From Microvirga sp. Mcv34 (GTDB lineage: Bacteria > Pseudomonadota > Alphaproteobacteria > Rhizobiales > Beijerinckiaceae), in assembly GCF_024519725.1 (NCBI RefSeq), contig NZ_JALJRK010000024.1:1-64000 (forward strand): a DNA stretch of 64,000 nt, in the 5' to 3' direction. Made by a program: the position numbers and the translations under genes. Below the pieces are notes generated by a model. That model was not told where the DNA came from, made no database searches, and saw only the letters and a program-made list of their open reading frames with translations. Of this stretch, positions 31,531 to 39,844 are shown piece after piece. Positions within the stretch are counted from its first letter, which is position 1, and each line of letters opens with the position of its first letter.

Positions 31531-31896
31531 TCAGGCGGCAACAGCTTCGGGAAGGATCCTTCCTGGATTTTTCGAGCCTGTCGTAGACTTCCCCGATCCT
31601 CTGGCCTCAACTTTGGATTTCCCCATCTCGTCACGTATGGCCTCATAGCGAGCGACATACTCATGATTGGCTCGGGTGATCTCCTTGAGCTCGCCTTTAA
31701 GCTCGCCCAGCTCGGACTTCAGTTCGGCAATCTGTTCAGCCTGGTTGTTTTCCTGCCGGATTTGGGAACGGAGATCGCGGATCGTCTCCTGCTGACCAGC
31801 CAATTTCGCCTCGAGCTTCTTTATCCTGCGCTCCGCCTCCGCCAGCAGCCGTTCCGGGCTCTTGATTTGATCTGCAGGCTGAATTGCGCCGGCCAT
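31531..31896 (-). CDS. Coiled-coil protein, 121 aa
   Basis: Start ATG 31896 (MAGAIQPADQIKSPERLL) is fixed by the leader on this strand; an upstream frame to 31962 crosses the leader and is not used. Residues 15-90 are a near-continuous coiled coil (ERRIKKLEAKLAGQQETIRDL, AELKSELGELKGELKE). Basic Ser/Gly tail. Convergent with hfq, with 5 bp between stops. May be a structural or DNA-organising protein; no family recognised. Confidence 0.72.
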   Translation of the reverse strand: MAGAIQPADQIKSPERLLAEAERRIKKLEAKLAGQQETIRDLRSQIRQENNQAEQIAELKSELGELKGELKEITRANHEYVARYEAIRDEMGKSKVEARGSGKSTTGSKNPGRILPEAVAA

Positions 31897-31907
31897 GGTA
31901 ACTGTAA

Positions 31908-31927
31908 CTCCGTTTCTTTGGGGATTT
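31908..31927 (-). promoter_or_regulatory. Leader on the minus strand
   Basis: Read on the minus strand: AAATCCCCAAAGAAACGGAG, 11 nt before ATG. The only minus-strand copy. Confidence 0.6.
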
Positions 31928-32050
31928 GTTGGAACAAAATAGGAACGGAGGAGAATGGTCAAGGAGACAGCCTGTCGCGCTAGCGTCCTAGCCCTTGGAG
32001 GGCACAGCTAGGATCATCTATCAGGAAGGGGCAGCAAAAACTCAAATCAG

Positions 32051-32067
32051 AAATCCCGCAAAAAAGG
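32051..32067 (+). promoter_or_regulatory. Leader variant before gene 32073
   Basis: AAATCCCGCAAAAAAGG (one C fewer). Of the ATGs at 32068, 32073 and 32079, 32073 has the best frame and acceptable spacing. Confidence 0.5.
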
Positions 32068-32072
32068 ATGAG

Positions 32073-32456
32073 ATGAGCATGCTCAAGGCGACAATGTATT
32101 TCTCATACGGACGCGACGCACGGTCGGGTCTGAAATCGAAGACGACATTCGACGCCATTCTGGCAGGCGAGCGCAGCTCGACGACACGATTTCCATCGTG
32201 GCCAGGATATGAGCGCTGGAAAGGTTTGAAGGTTGGCGATCAGGTCAGGTTTTATGCCGATCGCGATATGAAGGGGCGCTATGTCGATGTCACCATCACC
32301 GAGGTTCCCAAGGTGATCGACCTCGCGAAATGCGGCGAGGCGGACCTCGCCGCCTGGTCAGAGGCTGAGGGCTGGAGTGAGGCTGCAGGCCGTCGCTATG
32401 GAGGGCAGTATGGTCCGGGTCTTCAGATCCGGTACCAGCCCGCCGCCACGGCGTGA
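32073..32456 (+). CDS. ASCH/PUA-like domain protein
   Basis: 127 residues: MYFSYGRDARSGLKSKTTFDAILAGERSSTTRF, then W..LKVGDQVRFYADRDMKGRYVDVTITEV and an aromatic C-terminal helix region. The (D/N)AILAGERxxTTR and KVGDxVxF pattern is that of ASCH (PUA-fold) domains, which bind RNA or modified nucleobases. Immediately upstream of the AAA+ gene (7-bp gap), so probably cotranscribed with it. Confidence 0.72.
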   Translation: MSMLKATMYFSYGRDARSGLKSKTTFDAILAGERSSTTRFPSWPGYERWKGLKVGDQVRFYADRDMKGRYVDVTITEVPKVIDLAKCGEADLAAWSEAEGWSEAAGRRYGGQYGPGLQIRYQPAATA

Positions 32457-32463
32457 GGAGACG

Positions 32464-33702
32464 ATGAGAAAGTCATTCTCTTTCCCATACTTCGTCGTGA
32501 AGGTCGGCTTCACCCTTCTCGCCCTCTACATCACGGCAATCTATCTCATGACCAATCTGCCCATCTATGGGCGCTCGTACTTCGATTGGTTCCTCGCCAC
32601 TGCGATCGTGACGTGGGTTCTGGTCTTTATCGGCCTAGCCCACGAAACCCGCCTCACCTCCCGTTTCATCAGACTCTTCGTCAAAGGACTGCCACCCAGG
32701 TGGCTGCGGATCATCATGGACCTTCTCGATCGCTACACTAACAAGGATGGCCTCCTCGCACGGCTCGCCGCTGTACAGCGCTCCGAAAACCTCGATGCGA
32801 CTGCCCTTGCCGCTGCCGTGAAGCAGAAGGTCGTAGGCCAGGATGTTGTGGCGGACGAGGTTGCCGCCACCCTGCGCCGCCGCTTGGCGCAAGTCGCACG
32901 TGACAAGCCCGTCGGCGTCTTTCTGTTCGTCGGCCCGCCCGGCGTTGGCAAGACCGAAATGGGCAAGCAGTTCGCTCGCAACTTGAAGCGCGGGTTCCTC
33001 TTCGAGGATATGTCGACCTGCAGCAACCCTGCCGGCGCCGAGCGCCTCTTTGGCGTTCCTCCGGGATACTCAGGCTCTGACAGCTATGGGAGCCTTACAG
33101 GGGGGCTGCGGGATCAGCCCAACTCCTTCGTGCTCCTTGATGAAATCGAGAAAGCCCATGTCGACGTCCAGAAGCGGTTTCTGACTGCCTGGAATGATGG
33201 CTTCGTGACCGAAGCCTCGACTGGCCAGAAAGTGCCGACCAACCGGGCGATCTTTGCCGCAACGACCAATGCGGCCGCCGACAGGATTGGCGAACTGGCA
33301 CGAGAGATCACGGACCGCGATAAACTTCTGATCGCCGTTCACAATGTGCTCAAGGAAGCCGGATTCCCATCCGAGGTCCTCAGCAGAATTGACGAAGTGT
33401 TCGTGTTCAACCCCTTGGAAAGGCTCGACCTTGCCCGGGTGGCGATCATCCAAATCGTTAATATCGTCGAGAGCTACGGCCTCGAGCTCGACCAGGGCGG
33501 AATCGACGACATGATCCTGTTCGAAGCCATGCAGCGTGCCGAGATCCTGCAGACTGCCGGTGGTGTACGAGCCGTCATCCGCGCCCTTGAGAAGCGTATT
33601 GCCGATGTGCTGATCGAGGCTCGCCAGAAAGGCGCTCGCCGCGTCAAGCTCATCATGGATGAATCGGACCTCGAAAAGGTCCAGGTGACAATCACGGGAT
33701 AG
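32464..33702 (+). CDS. Membrane-anchored Clp/ClpB-D2-like AAA+ ATPase
   Basis: 412 residues, GAGGAGACG before ATG 32464. Two transmembrane helices (about 10-30 and 40-60) precede one AAA+ module of the ClpA/ClpB second-domain type: Walker A GPPGVGKT (157-164), pore loop FGVPPGYSGSDSYGS with the substrate-gripping Tyr (about 196-210), Walker B VLLDEIEKAH (223-232), sensor 1 IFAATTNAA, Arg finger in EVLSRIDEVFVF, and the C-terminal D2 small domain. ClpA/B proteins unfold substrates; the lack of an N-domain and first AAA module and the membrane anchor are unusual. The next small gene follows within 10 bp. Confidence 0.88.
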   Translation: MRKSFSFPYFVVKVGFTLLALYITAIYLMTNLPIYGRSYFDWFLATAIVTWVLVFIGLAHETRLTSRFIRLFVKGLPPRWLRIIMDLLDRYTNKDGLLARLAAVQRSENLDATALAAAVKQKVVGQDVVADEVAATLRRRLAQVARDKPVGVFLFVGPPGVGKTEMGKQFARNLKRGFLFEDMSTCSNPAGAERLFGVPPGYSGSDSYGSLTGGLRDQPNSFVLLDEIEKAHVDVQKRFLTAWNDGFVTEASTGQKVPTNRAIFAATTNAAADRIGELAREITDRDKLLIAVHNVLKEAGFPSEVLSRIDEVFVFNPLERLDLARVAIIQIVNIVESYGLELDQGGIDDMILFEAMQRAEILQTAGGVRAVIRALEKRIADVLIEARQKGARRVKLIMDESDLEKVQVTITG

Positions 33703-33712
33703 GAGGGACACT

Positions 33713-33949
33713 GTGCTTCATCAACTGGTCCCCCAACCCATTCGGAGGCTTTGGAATGAGGCGTCGGTCTGGCGCTGGTGCCTCATCCTCGCTGTGTTGT
33801 CGACAGGCATGCTCCTGATCGCGGCCCCTCCTCCTGCTCCTGTGAAATCCGCGGTTGCTCCCGGCACGACGCAGCCGTCCAGGACGGTCTCCCAGCAGAA
33901 CCTCACCTCATCTTCAACCAAGCCTAAAGAGAACCACCCTCAACTCTAA
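33713..33949 (+). CDS. Small membrane protein with Pro-rich tail, 78 aa
   Basis: GTG 33713 after AGGAGG. One transmembrane helix (about 20-38, WRWCLILAVLSTGMLLIAA) and a disordered Pro/Ser/Thr-rich tail. Likely the end of the AAA+ operon and a possible partner of that membrane ATPase. Confidence 0.65.
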   Translation: MLHQLVPQPIRRLWNEASVWRWCLILAVLSTGMLLIAAPPPAPVKSAVAPGTTQPSRTVSQQNLTSSSTKPKENHPQL

Positions 33950-34012
33950 GGAGCGGTCTGCAGGTCCTGCGGGAGCAAAGCGCATCCTGTCCCATCTGGG
34001 ATCAGTGACAGC

Positions 34013-34036
34013 GTTTTCGACAAAACCCCAAAAGGA
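34013..34036 (+). promoter_or_regulatory. Leader with compensated arm before PPP gene
   Basis: GTTTT-CGAC-AAAAC (34013-34026), then CCCAAAAGGA. The motif is AAAACCCC here and the arm changed with it. Confidence 0.65.
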
Positions 34037-34046
34037 TCGAATGACC

Positions 34047-34868
34047 ATGACGATCTCCCAGCACGTCCTCCCGTTTGCCGCTCGGCCCGACGAGGAGATC
34101 TTCGCGATCAGCGACCTACATGGCCGCAGTGATCTCATGAATGCGCTCTTCGAGGTCATCACCAAGACCTCTCGCGCCCCTGGCTGCCGGCGGATCGTGG
34201 TTCTGCTTGGGGATCTCATCGACCGTGGTCCGGATTCCCTCGGCTGCCTCGACCTTGCCATCGAGGCCAAGGACCGGACGGGCGCCGACATCGTGGATGC
34301 GCTTGCTGGCAACCACGAGCAGATGCTTCTCGCGACCATCGTCCTGGATGGTCAGGTGCATCGCAGGAAGACTGCCTACAGTAACTGGCTGTTGAATGGC
34401 GGCATGAGGGTCGTGACCGACCTTCTGGACAAGGGGCATAGCGCCAAGACCCCCAGCGATCTGAGGGATGCTCTTGGGCCGAGGCGGGTGGAGTTCCTCG
34501 AAGGGCTGTCGAAGCACCGGACCTCGGGGGAGTTCATGTTCATCCACGCGGGGCTGAACCCATATGCTGACCTGGAGAAGTTCCTGGCCGAGCCGATCGA
34601 CATCGACTTCCGGGAACTCGAAGAGCAGGACCATTGGGCTTGGGTTCGGAACCCGTTTCTCGCCTTCAACCCCTCCGAGCATGAGAAACAAGGCCACCAC
34701 GGGTTCTTCGTGGTGCACGGCCACACCGCTCCCAAGGACGAATGGTTCCCCGTCGCGGAGCAGTTGTGCCTCGACCGGCTCAACCTTGATGCCGGCTCGT
34801 ACGCCACCGGCCGCGCCCGGATGGCCCGGATCATCGGCTCTGAGCTGACCTTCTACGAGGTGTCCTAG
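34047..34868 (+). CDS. PPP-family metallophosphatase
   Basis: 273 residues. Dimetal serine/threonine-type phosphatase signatures are complete: ISDLHGR (Asp, His), LLGDLIDRGPDS, ALAGNHEQM, FIHAGLNP and VVHGHT. Bacterial PPP proteins dephosphorylate proteins or diadenosine polyphosphates; the substrate here cannot be told. ATG 34041 is an alternative start, but leader spacing favours 34047. Independent unit upstream of a small membrane protein. Confidence 0.9.
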   Translation: MTISQHVLPFAARPDEEIFAISDLHGRSDLMNALFEVITKTSRAPGCRRIVVLLGDLIDRGPDSLGCLDLAIEAKDRTGADIVDALAGNHEQMLLATIVLDGQVHRRKTAYSNWLLNGGMRVVTDLLDKGHSAKTPSDLRDALGPRRVEFLEGLSKHRTSGEFMFIHAGLNPYADLEKFLAEPIDIDFRELEEQDHWAWVRNPFLAFNPSEHEKQGHHGFFVVHGHTAPKDEWFPVAEQLCLDRLNLDAGSYATGRARMARIIGSELTFYEVS

Positions 34869-34912
34869 CGACACCTCTGTTCGTTTCAGCACATCCAATC
34901 AGCGGAAAATCA

Positions 34913-34934
34913 GGGATTTAAGTCCCCAGAAGGA
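34913..34934 (+). promoter_or_regulatory. Leader before gene 34943
   Basis: AAGTCCCCAGAAGGA; arm GGGA (34913-34916) pairs with TCCC (34923-34926). Confidence 0.6.
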
Positions 34935-34942
34935 GTGGTCAC

Positions 34943-35200
34943 ATGCACGCCTATACCCGCCCGCTCGTCCGTCGCCGGCCCAATGCTGCAGAACGGACTG
35001 CTCAGATTGTCCTTCTCGGGCTTGTTCTGATCGGCATTGCCGCTGTGGTTGCCGTCGTCATCTGCTCGGTGTTCGAACCCCACGTGATCGTGGCATTCCT
35101 CGTCGTGGCGCTCCTGTTCCTCGTCTTTCGGATCGAGACGCGTCCCCAGCACCTCCCCAAGGGGGCATTCTATCCGTCCCGCGCCCTCGGGCACCGCTGA
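34943..35200 (+). CDS. Small two-helix membrane protein, 85 aa
   Basis: Basic N-terminus (RPLVRRRPNAAERT), two hydrophobic segments (about 20-42 and 47-63) and a short basic tail. Unrecognised. 10 bp upstream of the ImmA/IrrE-like gene. Confidence 0.68.
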   Translation: MHAYTRPLVRRRPNAAERTAQIVLLGLVLIGIAAVVAVVICSVFEPHVIVAFLVVALLFLVFRIETRPQHLPKGAFYPSRALGHR

Positions 35201-35210
35201 GGGCAGCCCG

Positions 35211-35822
35211 ATGCACTTTCCCAGCCAGGTATACCAGCCTGTCCCAGCCAACTGCGCCCGCCATGCCATCGAGACGTTCGCCGAAAGTGTCGCCGAGCGT
35301 CTCGGGTTCATACCGGATAGGGACTTGGCGGAATCCCGCCAGATGAGAGCGAAAGTTCGCTTCGATCGAATCCACGATTTGATCAAAATGCTCGGGGGGC
35401 AGATCGACTTCGAGTATGTTCCGCCTGCCGAACTCCACACCTCTCAGAGCCTGATTGTTTTCAACAACGAGCGGTTTGAGATCGCCCTGAATGGCCGGTT
35501 CCGCCTGGAGGAGCGACAGCAGAACTGGATCCTTGCCCAGGAGCTCAGTCACTTTCTCCTGCATTATCCGATGGTCCGAGAGAAGCACGGCGATGTCGCC
35601 ATGGCGGCCAACCGGTACCCGGACCAATCCAACCCAGCAGCGGTTCAGGCCCGCCGGGAAGCCATGTGGTTCGCCTTCGGGCTTCTCACTCCGGCGAAAG
35701 CCTTCATGGAGGCTTACCGGAGCACTGACCGGCCGGTCTCTCTCGAGTTCCGCTTCAACCTTCCTTACCGGGTGATCGATCTCCGGTACCAGTACCTGAG
35801 TGAACTGAAGGCCTCTGGCTAA
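35211..35822 (+). CDS. ImmA/IrrE-like protein with altered zinc motif
   Basis: 203 residues. ImmA/IrrE proteins are zinc peptidases that cleave repressors of mobile elements or stress genes. The family layout is present: helix, WILAQELSHFLLHYP (about 106-120) and QARREAMWFAFGLLTP (about 148-163). The catalytic HELGH reads QELSH, so the first zinc-binding His is Gln110 while Glu111 and His114 remain. Activity is doubtful. The protein at 57555 is a second, more degenerate copy with the same VREKHG...FAFGLL blocks. Confidence 0.82.
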   Translation: MHFPSQVYQPVPANCARHAIETFAESVAERLGFIPDRDLAESRQMRAKVRFDRIHDLIKMLGGQIDFEYVPPAELHTSQSLIVFNNERFEIALNGRFRLEERQQNWILAQELSHFLLHYPMVREKHGDVAMAANRYPDQSNPAAVQARREAMWFAFGLLTPAKAFMEAYRSTDRPVSLEFRFNLPYRVIDLRYQYLSELKASG

Positions 35823-35849
35823 GACCCAGTTCTATCAAAGGACATCACT

Positions 35850-36104
35850 ATGACGGCACAGGATCCTGCGCTTGCCCTCGCGAAACGCAGGGCACGGTAC
35901 GGCCACCGCGACTGGCTGTTCTGGAAAGACCGCAACGGGACAAGCCACTCCGCACGACGGAACGCGAACACTCTAAAGGCAGCAATGCTCGCTAGTGGAA
36001 CCTCAGGGAAGTGGTTCATCGTCCAAGCGTCGACCGGAACCCTTGTAAAAGGCTTCTGGCGGCTCGGCATCAACCTTCTGAAAAGCGCGAAATACGGCAT
36101 CTGA
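35850..36104 (+). CDS. Hypothetical basic protein, 84 aa
   Basis: Unrecognised; basic (LAKRRARYGHRDWLFWKDRNG), with a possible strand-rich centre (KWFIVQASTGTLVKGFW). AAAGGA upstream of ATG 35850. Same strand as neighbours, short gaps. Confidence 0.62.
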   Translation: MTAQDPALALAKRRARYGHRDWLFWKDRNGTSHSARRNANTLKAAMLASGTSGKWFIVQASTGTLVKGFWRLGINLLKSAKYGI

Positions 36105-36119
36105 AAACGGAGACTGCCT

Positions 36120-36344
36120 ATGTCCAATCTGCCCACTTGGCCTGGAGCCGATGTCTGCTACGCACGCGCCGGCAAGATCAACGAGCACCTTTGCCGGACC
36201 TCCTACGCCGCTGCCAAGGTCAAGAAGGGCTGGAGACCGCCCGAGGAGGTCACAGAGTTGATTCAGGCGATGGACCGCGGCGACGAGGAGGCGATCAAAG
36301 CCGCCTGTCAGCGTTATGCTCATATCTGGGCTGCTGCGGCCTGA
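36120..36344 (+). CDS. Hypothetical protein, 74 aa
   Basis: Unrecognised helical protein with two Cys in the N-terminal half (DVCYARAGKINEHLCRTSY) and PPEEVTELIQAMDRGDEEAIKAACQRYAHIW. AACGGAGA upstream of ATG 36120. Confidence 0.62.
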   Translation: MSNLPTWPGADVCYARAGKINEHLCRTSYAAAKVKKGWRPPEEVTELIQAMDRGDEEAIKAACQRYAHIWAAAA

Positions 36345-36401
36345 TCGTATGCTGTGGTAATCACCCGGCACGAACCGAACCCCGGACCAAGGAGGGTGAT
36401 C

Positions 36402-36764
36402 GTGAGCGATGATGTTGCAGGCCAAGAGGCACCACGGCGGGGCGATCCTGAGAGCCTGGGCATCCAGGTCCTTCATTTCATCGTGTCGGACGTCGATCGT
36501 ATAATCCAGTTCATGAATGTTACGGGGTTGCAGCCTGAGACCCTTCGGGAATCCGCGAACGCTCCCGATTTCCTCGTCGGCGTTCTCGAGTACGTTTCGA
36601 AGGACGATGAACTGCTGAAACTGATCCATAAAGATCTGGGCATCCCGCCGGACACAATCCTGACTGCGGCAGGCCACCTGGCACCAAGGCCAGATAACGC
36701 CAAGCAGGCCGACAAGAAGCCAGAGCCGCGTCCACAGCTCCCCCGCCGATCAATGTTCCGTTGA
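36402..36764 (+). CDS. DUF3572 family protein
   Basis: GTG 36402 is selected by AAGGAGGG; 120 residues. Matches the alphaproteobacterial DUF3572 pattern: ESLGIQVLHFIVSDVDRIIQFMNVTGLQPETLRES, FLVGVLEYVSKDDELLKLIHKDLGIPPDTI. All-helical, function unknown. Its Pro/Lys-rich tail is an addition. Convergent with the EAL gene. Confidence 0.85.
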   Translation: MSDDVAGQEAPRRGDPESLGIQVLHFIVSDVDRIIQFMNVTGLQPETLRESANAPDFLVGVLEYVSKDDELLKLIHKDLGIPPDTILTAAGHLAPRPDNAKQADKKPEPRPQLPRRSMFR

Positions 36765-36777
36765 ACGAAGAGTTGCT

Positions 36778-37638
36778 TTAGGCCGCCGCGGGCACGCGGG
36801 TGCGGGTTCCGAGGAAAGCGTCGAGATCCCTTGCGGCCATCGGCCGGGCGAAAAGATAGCCCTGTAGGGCATCGCAGCCGGCCGACGCCAGGAACCGACG
36901 CTGTTCGTCAGTCTCGACGCCCTCAGCAGTTACAACGAGGTCCATCGTCCGGCCGATCTCAATCATCTCCTCAATCGTGCCGTGAGACGGCTCCGACTTA
37001 AGGCAGTCCAGTCTCCGGACGAAGGACTGATCGATCTTGAGCTTGTCGACGCCGATATGGTTCAGACGGTTCAGACCAGAGTACCCGATCCCGAAATCAT
37101 CGAGCGCAATCCGAAACCCGCATTCACGCAGGAAGGCAATTGAATCTCTGGCAGAGCCGTCGTCTGCGAGGGGCTGATTTTCGGTGATTTCGAACTCGAT
37201 CTGATGCGGGGTCACCCCGCACTCCTCGACGGTCTTTGCAAATCGCTCAATCAAAGCCGAATGAGCGAAGAGCACCGGAGACAGATTGACCGCGACCGTC
37301 AGATCAGGTTGACGCTTCGCAACACTGCAGGCCTCGCGGATGACAAATTCCGTGACCTGCAGGATTAAGCCAGTCTCTTCCGCGATAGGGATGAATACCC
37401 GCGGGGAAACCGGCCCAACTGTCGGATGCTGCCAGCGCACCAGCGCCTCTACGGCTGAAACTTGATCATCCGCCACATTGACTTGGGGCTGATAAACCAC
37501 CGACATGCCCTGGCCAGACTGAAGGCTCTTGTAGAGTTCCCGTGCCGGGATGCCGCCCAAATAGGAATACACCTCCGAGAGCTTGCTCTCGAGGCGGCCA
37601 AAATCAGTCTCTGTGTCGGCCAGATCCTGCAGCAGCAC
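36778..37638 (-). CDS. EAL-domain cyclic-di-GMP phosphodiesterase
   Basis: 286 residues. Hydrolyses cyclic-di-GMP to pGpG. All catalytic positions are present: EALVRW (about 69-74), NLSP, FEITENQ, ALDDFGIGYSGLNRL, LKIDQSFV, TAEGVET and QGYLFARP. No GGDEF, PAS or membrane domain precedes the EAL; the first 45 residues are a short helical lead. GTG 37638 has a weak ribosome site, so a truncated N-terminus cannot be excluded. The PilZ protein at 53665 is a possible effector of the same messenger. Confidence 0.9.
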   Translation of the reverse strand: MLLQDLADTETDFGRLESKLSEVYSYLGGIPARELYKSLQSGQGMSVVYQPQVNVADDQVSAVEALVRWQHPTVGPVSPRVFIPIAEETGLILQVTEFVIREACSVAKRQPDLTVAVNLSPVLFAHSALIERFAKTVEECGVTPHQIEFEITENQPLADDGSARDSIAFLRECGFRIALDDFGIGYSGLNRLNHIGVDKLKIDQSFVRRLDCLKSEPSHGTIEEMIEIGRTMDLVVTAEGVETDEQRRFLASAGCDALQGYLFARPMAARDLDAFLGTRTRVPAAA

Positions 37639-37886
37639 AAGGCACCCGGTAAACGGCGAAATTGATGTCTAAAAAAGTGTTACCACTTCAGAGTTAAAAT
37701 GTCACGCGTTCCGCGTTTAATTCGGAGATAAAATTCCTCATAGCGCGAGCCTTTGGGTGCTTCTTGCTTATTCTGGGGCCATTCTAGCTATTTAAAGGCT
37801 TGTGGCGAGGCTCGCTGCGGATCGTAGTTAAGCATTTCCGCTCCCCGCACGCGCAGATTAAATCGCCCAATTAGATCCGAGCCACC

Positions 37887-37912
37887 GGGGCATTCCAAAT
37901 CCCCAAAAAGAT
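37887..37912 (+). promoter_or_regulatory. Leader in the EAL upstream gap
   Basis: AAATCCCCAAAAAGATC (from 37897) with arm GGGG (37887-37890) pairing to CCCC. The purine part is degenerate and 37937 uses its own CGGAG. The rest of the gap 37639-37886 shows no gene; ATTCTGGGGCCATTCTAGC near 37773 echoes the four-hairpin element. Confidence 0.5.
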
Positions 37913-37936
37913 CTGTCCGCTGTGCCGGAGAAAAAC

Positions 37937-38386
37937 GTGTCCGCCAACTTCATCGACAAGCTGCACATTGATGTTCTCGTCTCAGGCGCGATAGACCTCG
38001 CCTGTACGGCACGCCTCGTTAAAGGCGGCGCTCTCGTCGACATCCTACCAGAAAACGGAGAGCAGTTCGGCAAGATGCTCTGGGCGGAAAACGCGCGTTC
38101 GGTGAACTATCTCGACGCCCTGCTTGGTCACGGCGCCAACCCCGTCCTCGACGAGATTGTCGGCTTCTATGGGTTTGAATACCGGCCGAACTTGTGCCCA
38201 ACAGTGGTCTCAAAAGCCCTCGTTTCCTATGAGCATCAAGCCTGCGAATGCCCGGATTATCCGGAAACCGTCGCCTATGACTTCGCTTCGCGCCTCGCCC
38301 GGCGCCTGATCAAGAAGCTGCCAGGATGGGAAAAGGCACCTTGGGGCATCGAACGCCCTGAGCAGATTGCCGTTCGGTTCGCCTGA
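37937..38386 (+). CDS. Hypothetical protein, 149 aa
   Basis: GTG 37937 follows CCGGAG. Beta-rich first half (VLVSGAIDLACTARLVKGGALVDIL) and basic helical second half (YDFASRLARRLIKKLPGWEK). Four Cys. Unrecognised. Divergent from the EAL gene. Confidence 0.65.
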   Translation: MSANFIDKLHIDVLVSGAIDLACTARLVKGGALVDILPENGEQFGKMLWAENARSVNYLDALLGHGANPVLDEIVGFYGFEYRPNLCPTVVSKALVSYEHQACECPDYPETVAYDFASRLARRLIKKLPGWEKAPWGIERPEQIAVRFA

Positions 38387-38431
38387 TCAGGCCCCATCAC
38401 CCTCCCCCACAATCTACAGGGATATCCGTTC

Positions 38432-38899
38432 ATGAGTGCAGTCCGGATCCAGATCAGGGACGATCTGGGCAATATCAGCTATCTCTCCCGCACAAAGAGC
38501 GGCTACTGGAACCTTGTGAGCCAGAACGGCATCGCACTTGGCCTGTCAAATGTCGTCGGGAACGAGCCCTTAGCCCGGTTTGCCCTTGAAGACGCAGGTG
38601 ACGACGGCGAGGCCGTACTGGAAGCGATCAGGAAGCACCTGAGCGGTAAACGGACCGCAACCCTCCTCTCCGCAGGCTCAGACACGCCCCGCAAGGGCGC
38701 ACTGTCCGACGAGGAGAAGAGCGACTTCGCCTGGATTCTCGCCGAAGCCATCGACCTCTCTGTCGACCGGCGCGATGGCCTCGCCAGACACGAGGCCAAA
38801 ACCGAGTTCGAAAGCATTAAGCGCGTCCTCGACTACCTGGAGGCTAACGGTGCGGACATGAGCGTCCAGCGCCGGGCCCTCGGCACGCCTCGCTTCTGA
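38432..38899 (+). CDS. Hypothetical protein, 155 aa
   Basis: Unrecognised. A short beta domain (about 1-55, VRIQIRDDLGNISYLSRTKSGYWNLV) is followed by acidic helices (EKSDFAWILAEAIDLSVDRRDGLARHEAKTEFE). No membrane segment. CAGGGATAT upstream of ATG 38432. Confidence 0.68.
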   Translation: MSAVRIQIRDDLGNISYLSRTKSGYWNLVSQNGIALGLSNVVGNEPLARFALEDAGDDGEAVLEAIRKHLSGKRTATLLSAGSDTPRKGALSDEEKSDFAWILAEAIDLSVDRRDGLARHEAKTEFESIKRVLDYLEANGADMSVQRRALGTPRF

Positions 38900-38934
38900 C
38901 CATCAGCTCCCTCTGGCTTGAAAGGATTGCCACT

Positions 38935-39228
38935 ATGCGCAGAAAACGCATCCCTCAGTCCCTTATCCGCGAAGCTCAGAAGAGGATCGACAGGATCCGG
39001 GAAAACATGGAGGAGCTTCGGGCCCAGGAGGGCAAGGGACGTGCAAACGCCTACCTTCGAGCCGAGCGCACAGCCAGCACGGGGCAAGACGCCATCCGAG
39101 TCCTGATCCGTGCCGGAATGCCCCTTCCCGAATGGGTTGGAAACAACTGGCGGTACCTTGAGGCGATGGGTTGGCATCAGCCGCATCTGTCGCTGCCCTG
39201 GAACTCCTCGCTTATGGCCCGGTGCTAG
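38935..39228 (+). CDS. Hypothetical basic helical protein, 97 aa
   Basis: Strong basic helix at the start (MRRKRIPQSLIREAQKRIDRI) and Trp-rich end (EWVGNNWRYLEAMGWHQPHLSLPWN). Unrecognised. GAAAGGA upstream of ATG 38935. Confidence 0.62.
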   Translation: MRRKRIPQSLIREAQKRIDRIRENMEELRAQEGKGRANAYLRAERTASTGQDAIRVLIRAGMPLPEWVGNNWRYLEAMGWHQPHLSLPWNSSLMARC

Positions 39229-39295
39229 GCGCCAGCACGCCGTCCAGCTGACTGCGCGCGCCTGCCCCATCCTCCCTTCAAACGCAGAGTTTCCC

Positions 39296-39568
39296 ATGCA
39301 ATTACATTTCAAGCACAGCCCCGCCGAATTCGACGAGGCTGAAGATGACGAGTTCATGCTGATGAACGGCGACCAGTGGACCGGGATCAGCATCCAGGAC
39401 GCCAGTTCATATGGCGGGGGCTACTGCGTTAACCGCTACGGCCTGGAGCGGTCGGACTCGCCCCTGAAGGATCTCGACTTCTACTCCGAATATTGCGGGT
39501 CCTTCGACACCCTTGAGGCCGCCCAAGAACGCGCCTTGAAGGTCCACAGCGGGGAATGGAAGCCCTAA
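39296..39568 (+). CDS. Hypothetical acidic protein, 90 aa
   Basis: Unrecognised. Acidic, aromatic-rich protein (FDEAEDDEFMLMNGDQWTGI, YCVNRYGLERSD, LDFYSEYCGSFDTLEAA). No obvious membrane or signal sequence. The ribosome site CAGAG is weak. Confidence 0.6.
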   Translation: MQLHFKHSPAEFDEAEDDEFMLMNGDQWTGISIQDASSYGGGYCVNRYGLERSDSPLKDLDFYSEYCGSFDTLEAAQERALKVHSGEWKP

Positions 39569-39589
39569 CCAGCTGCCGTCGCTTCGAAA

Positions 39590-39844
39590 TCAGTGGGGCC
39601 AATCGGGCGGTTCATTGGAGTTCGCTGGCGGAGACATTTGGCTTTCAATGCCCTCTTCGACCTCAACGAGGGCGATTCCAGCTTCCGCCAGCTGATTGAC
39701 CACATCGTCGACCTGCTCAGGCGTGGCCGCCCATGGCGGGAGCAGCCGATCCAGCTCCTCCGACGTAATATAGCCCCGCTTCTTCGCCAGCCGGATCACC
39801 TTCCAATTGGCGGCCTTCCCAAGATCGATGATCGGTTGGTCCAT
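39590..39844 (-). CDS. Stand-alone sigma-70 region 1.1 protein
   Basis: 84 residues. Residues about 16-60, VIRLAKKRGYITSEELDRLL then PEQVDDVVNQLAEAGIALVE, match region 1.1 of the housekeeping sigma factor (GYLTxxEVNDxLP...QIxDxxxxLxExGIxV). No other sigma region follows. In RpoD this acidic domain occupies the DNA channel and restrains free sigma. As a separate protein it might modulate RNA polymerase or sigma activity (inference). Minus-strand singleton among + strand genes, convergent with 39296. Confidence 0.8.
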   Translation of the reverse strand: MDQPIIDLGKAANWKVIRLAKKRGYITSEELDRLLPPWAATPEQVDDVVNQLAEAGIALVEVEEGIESQMSPPANSNEPPDWPH

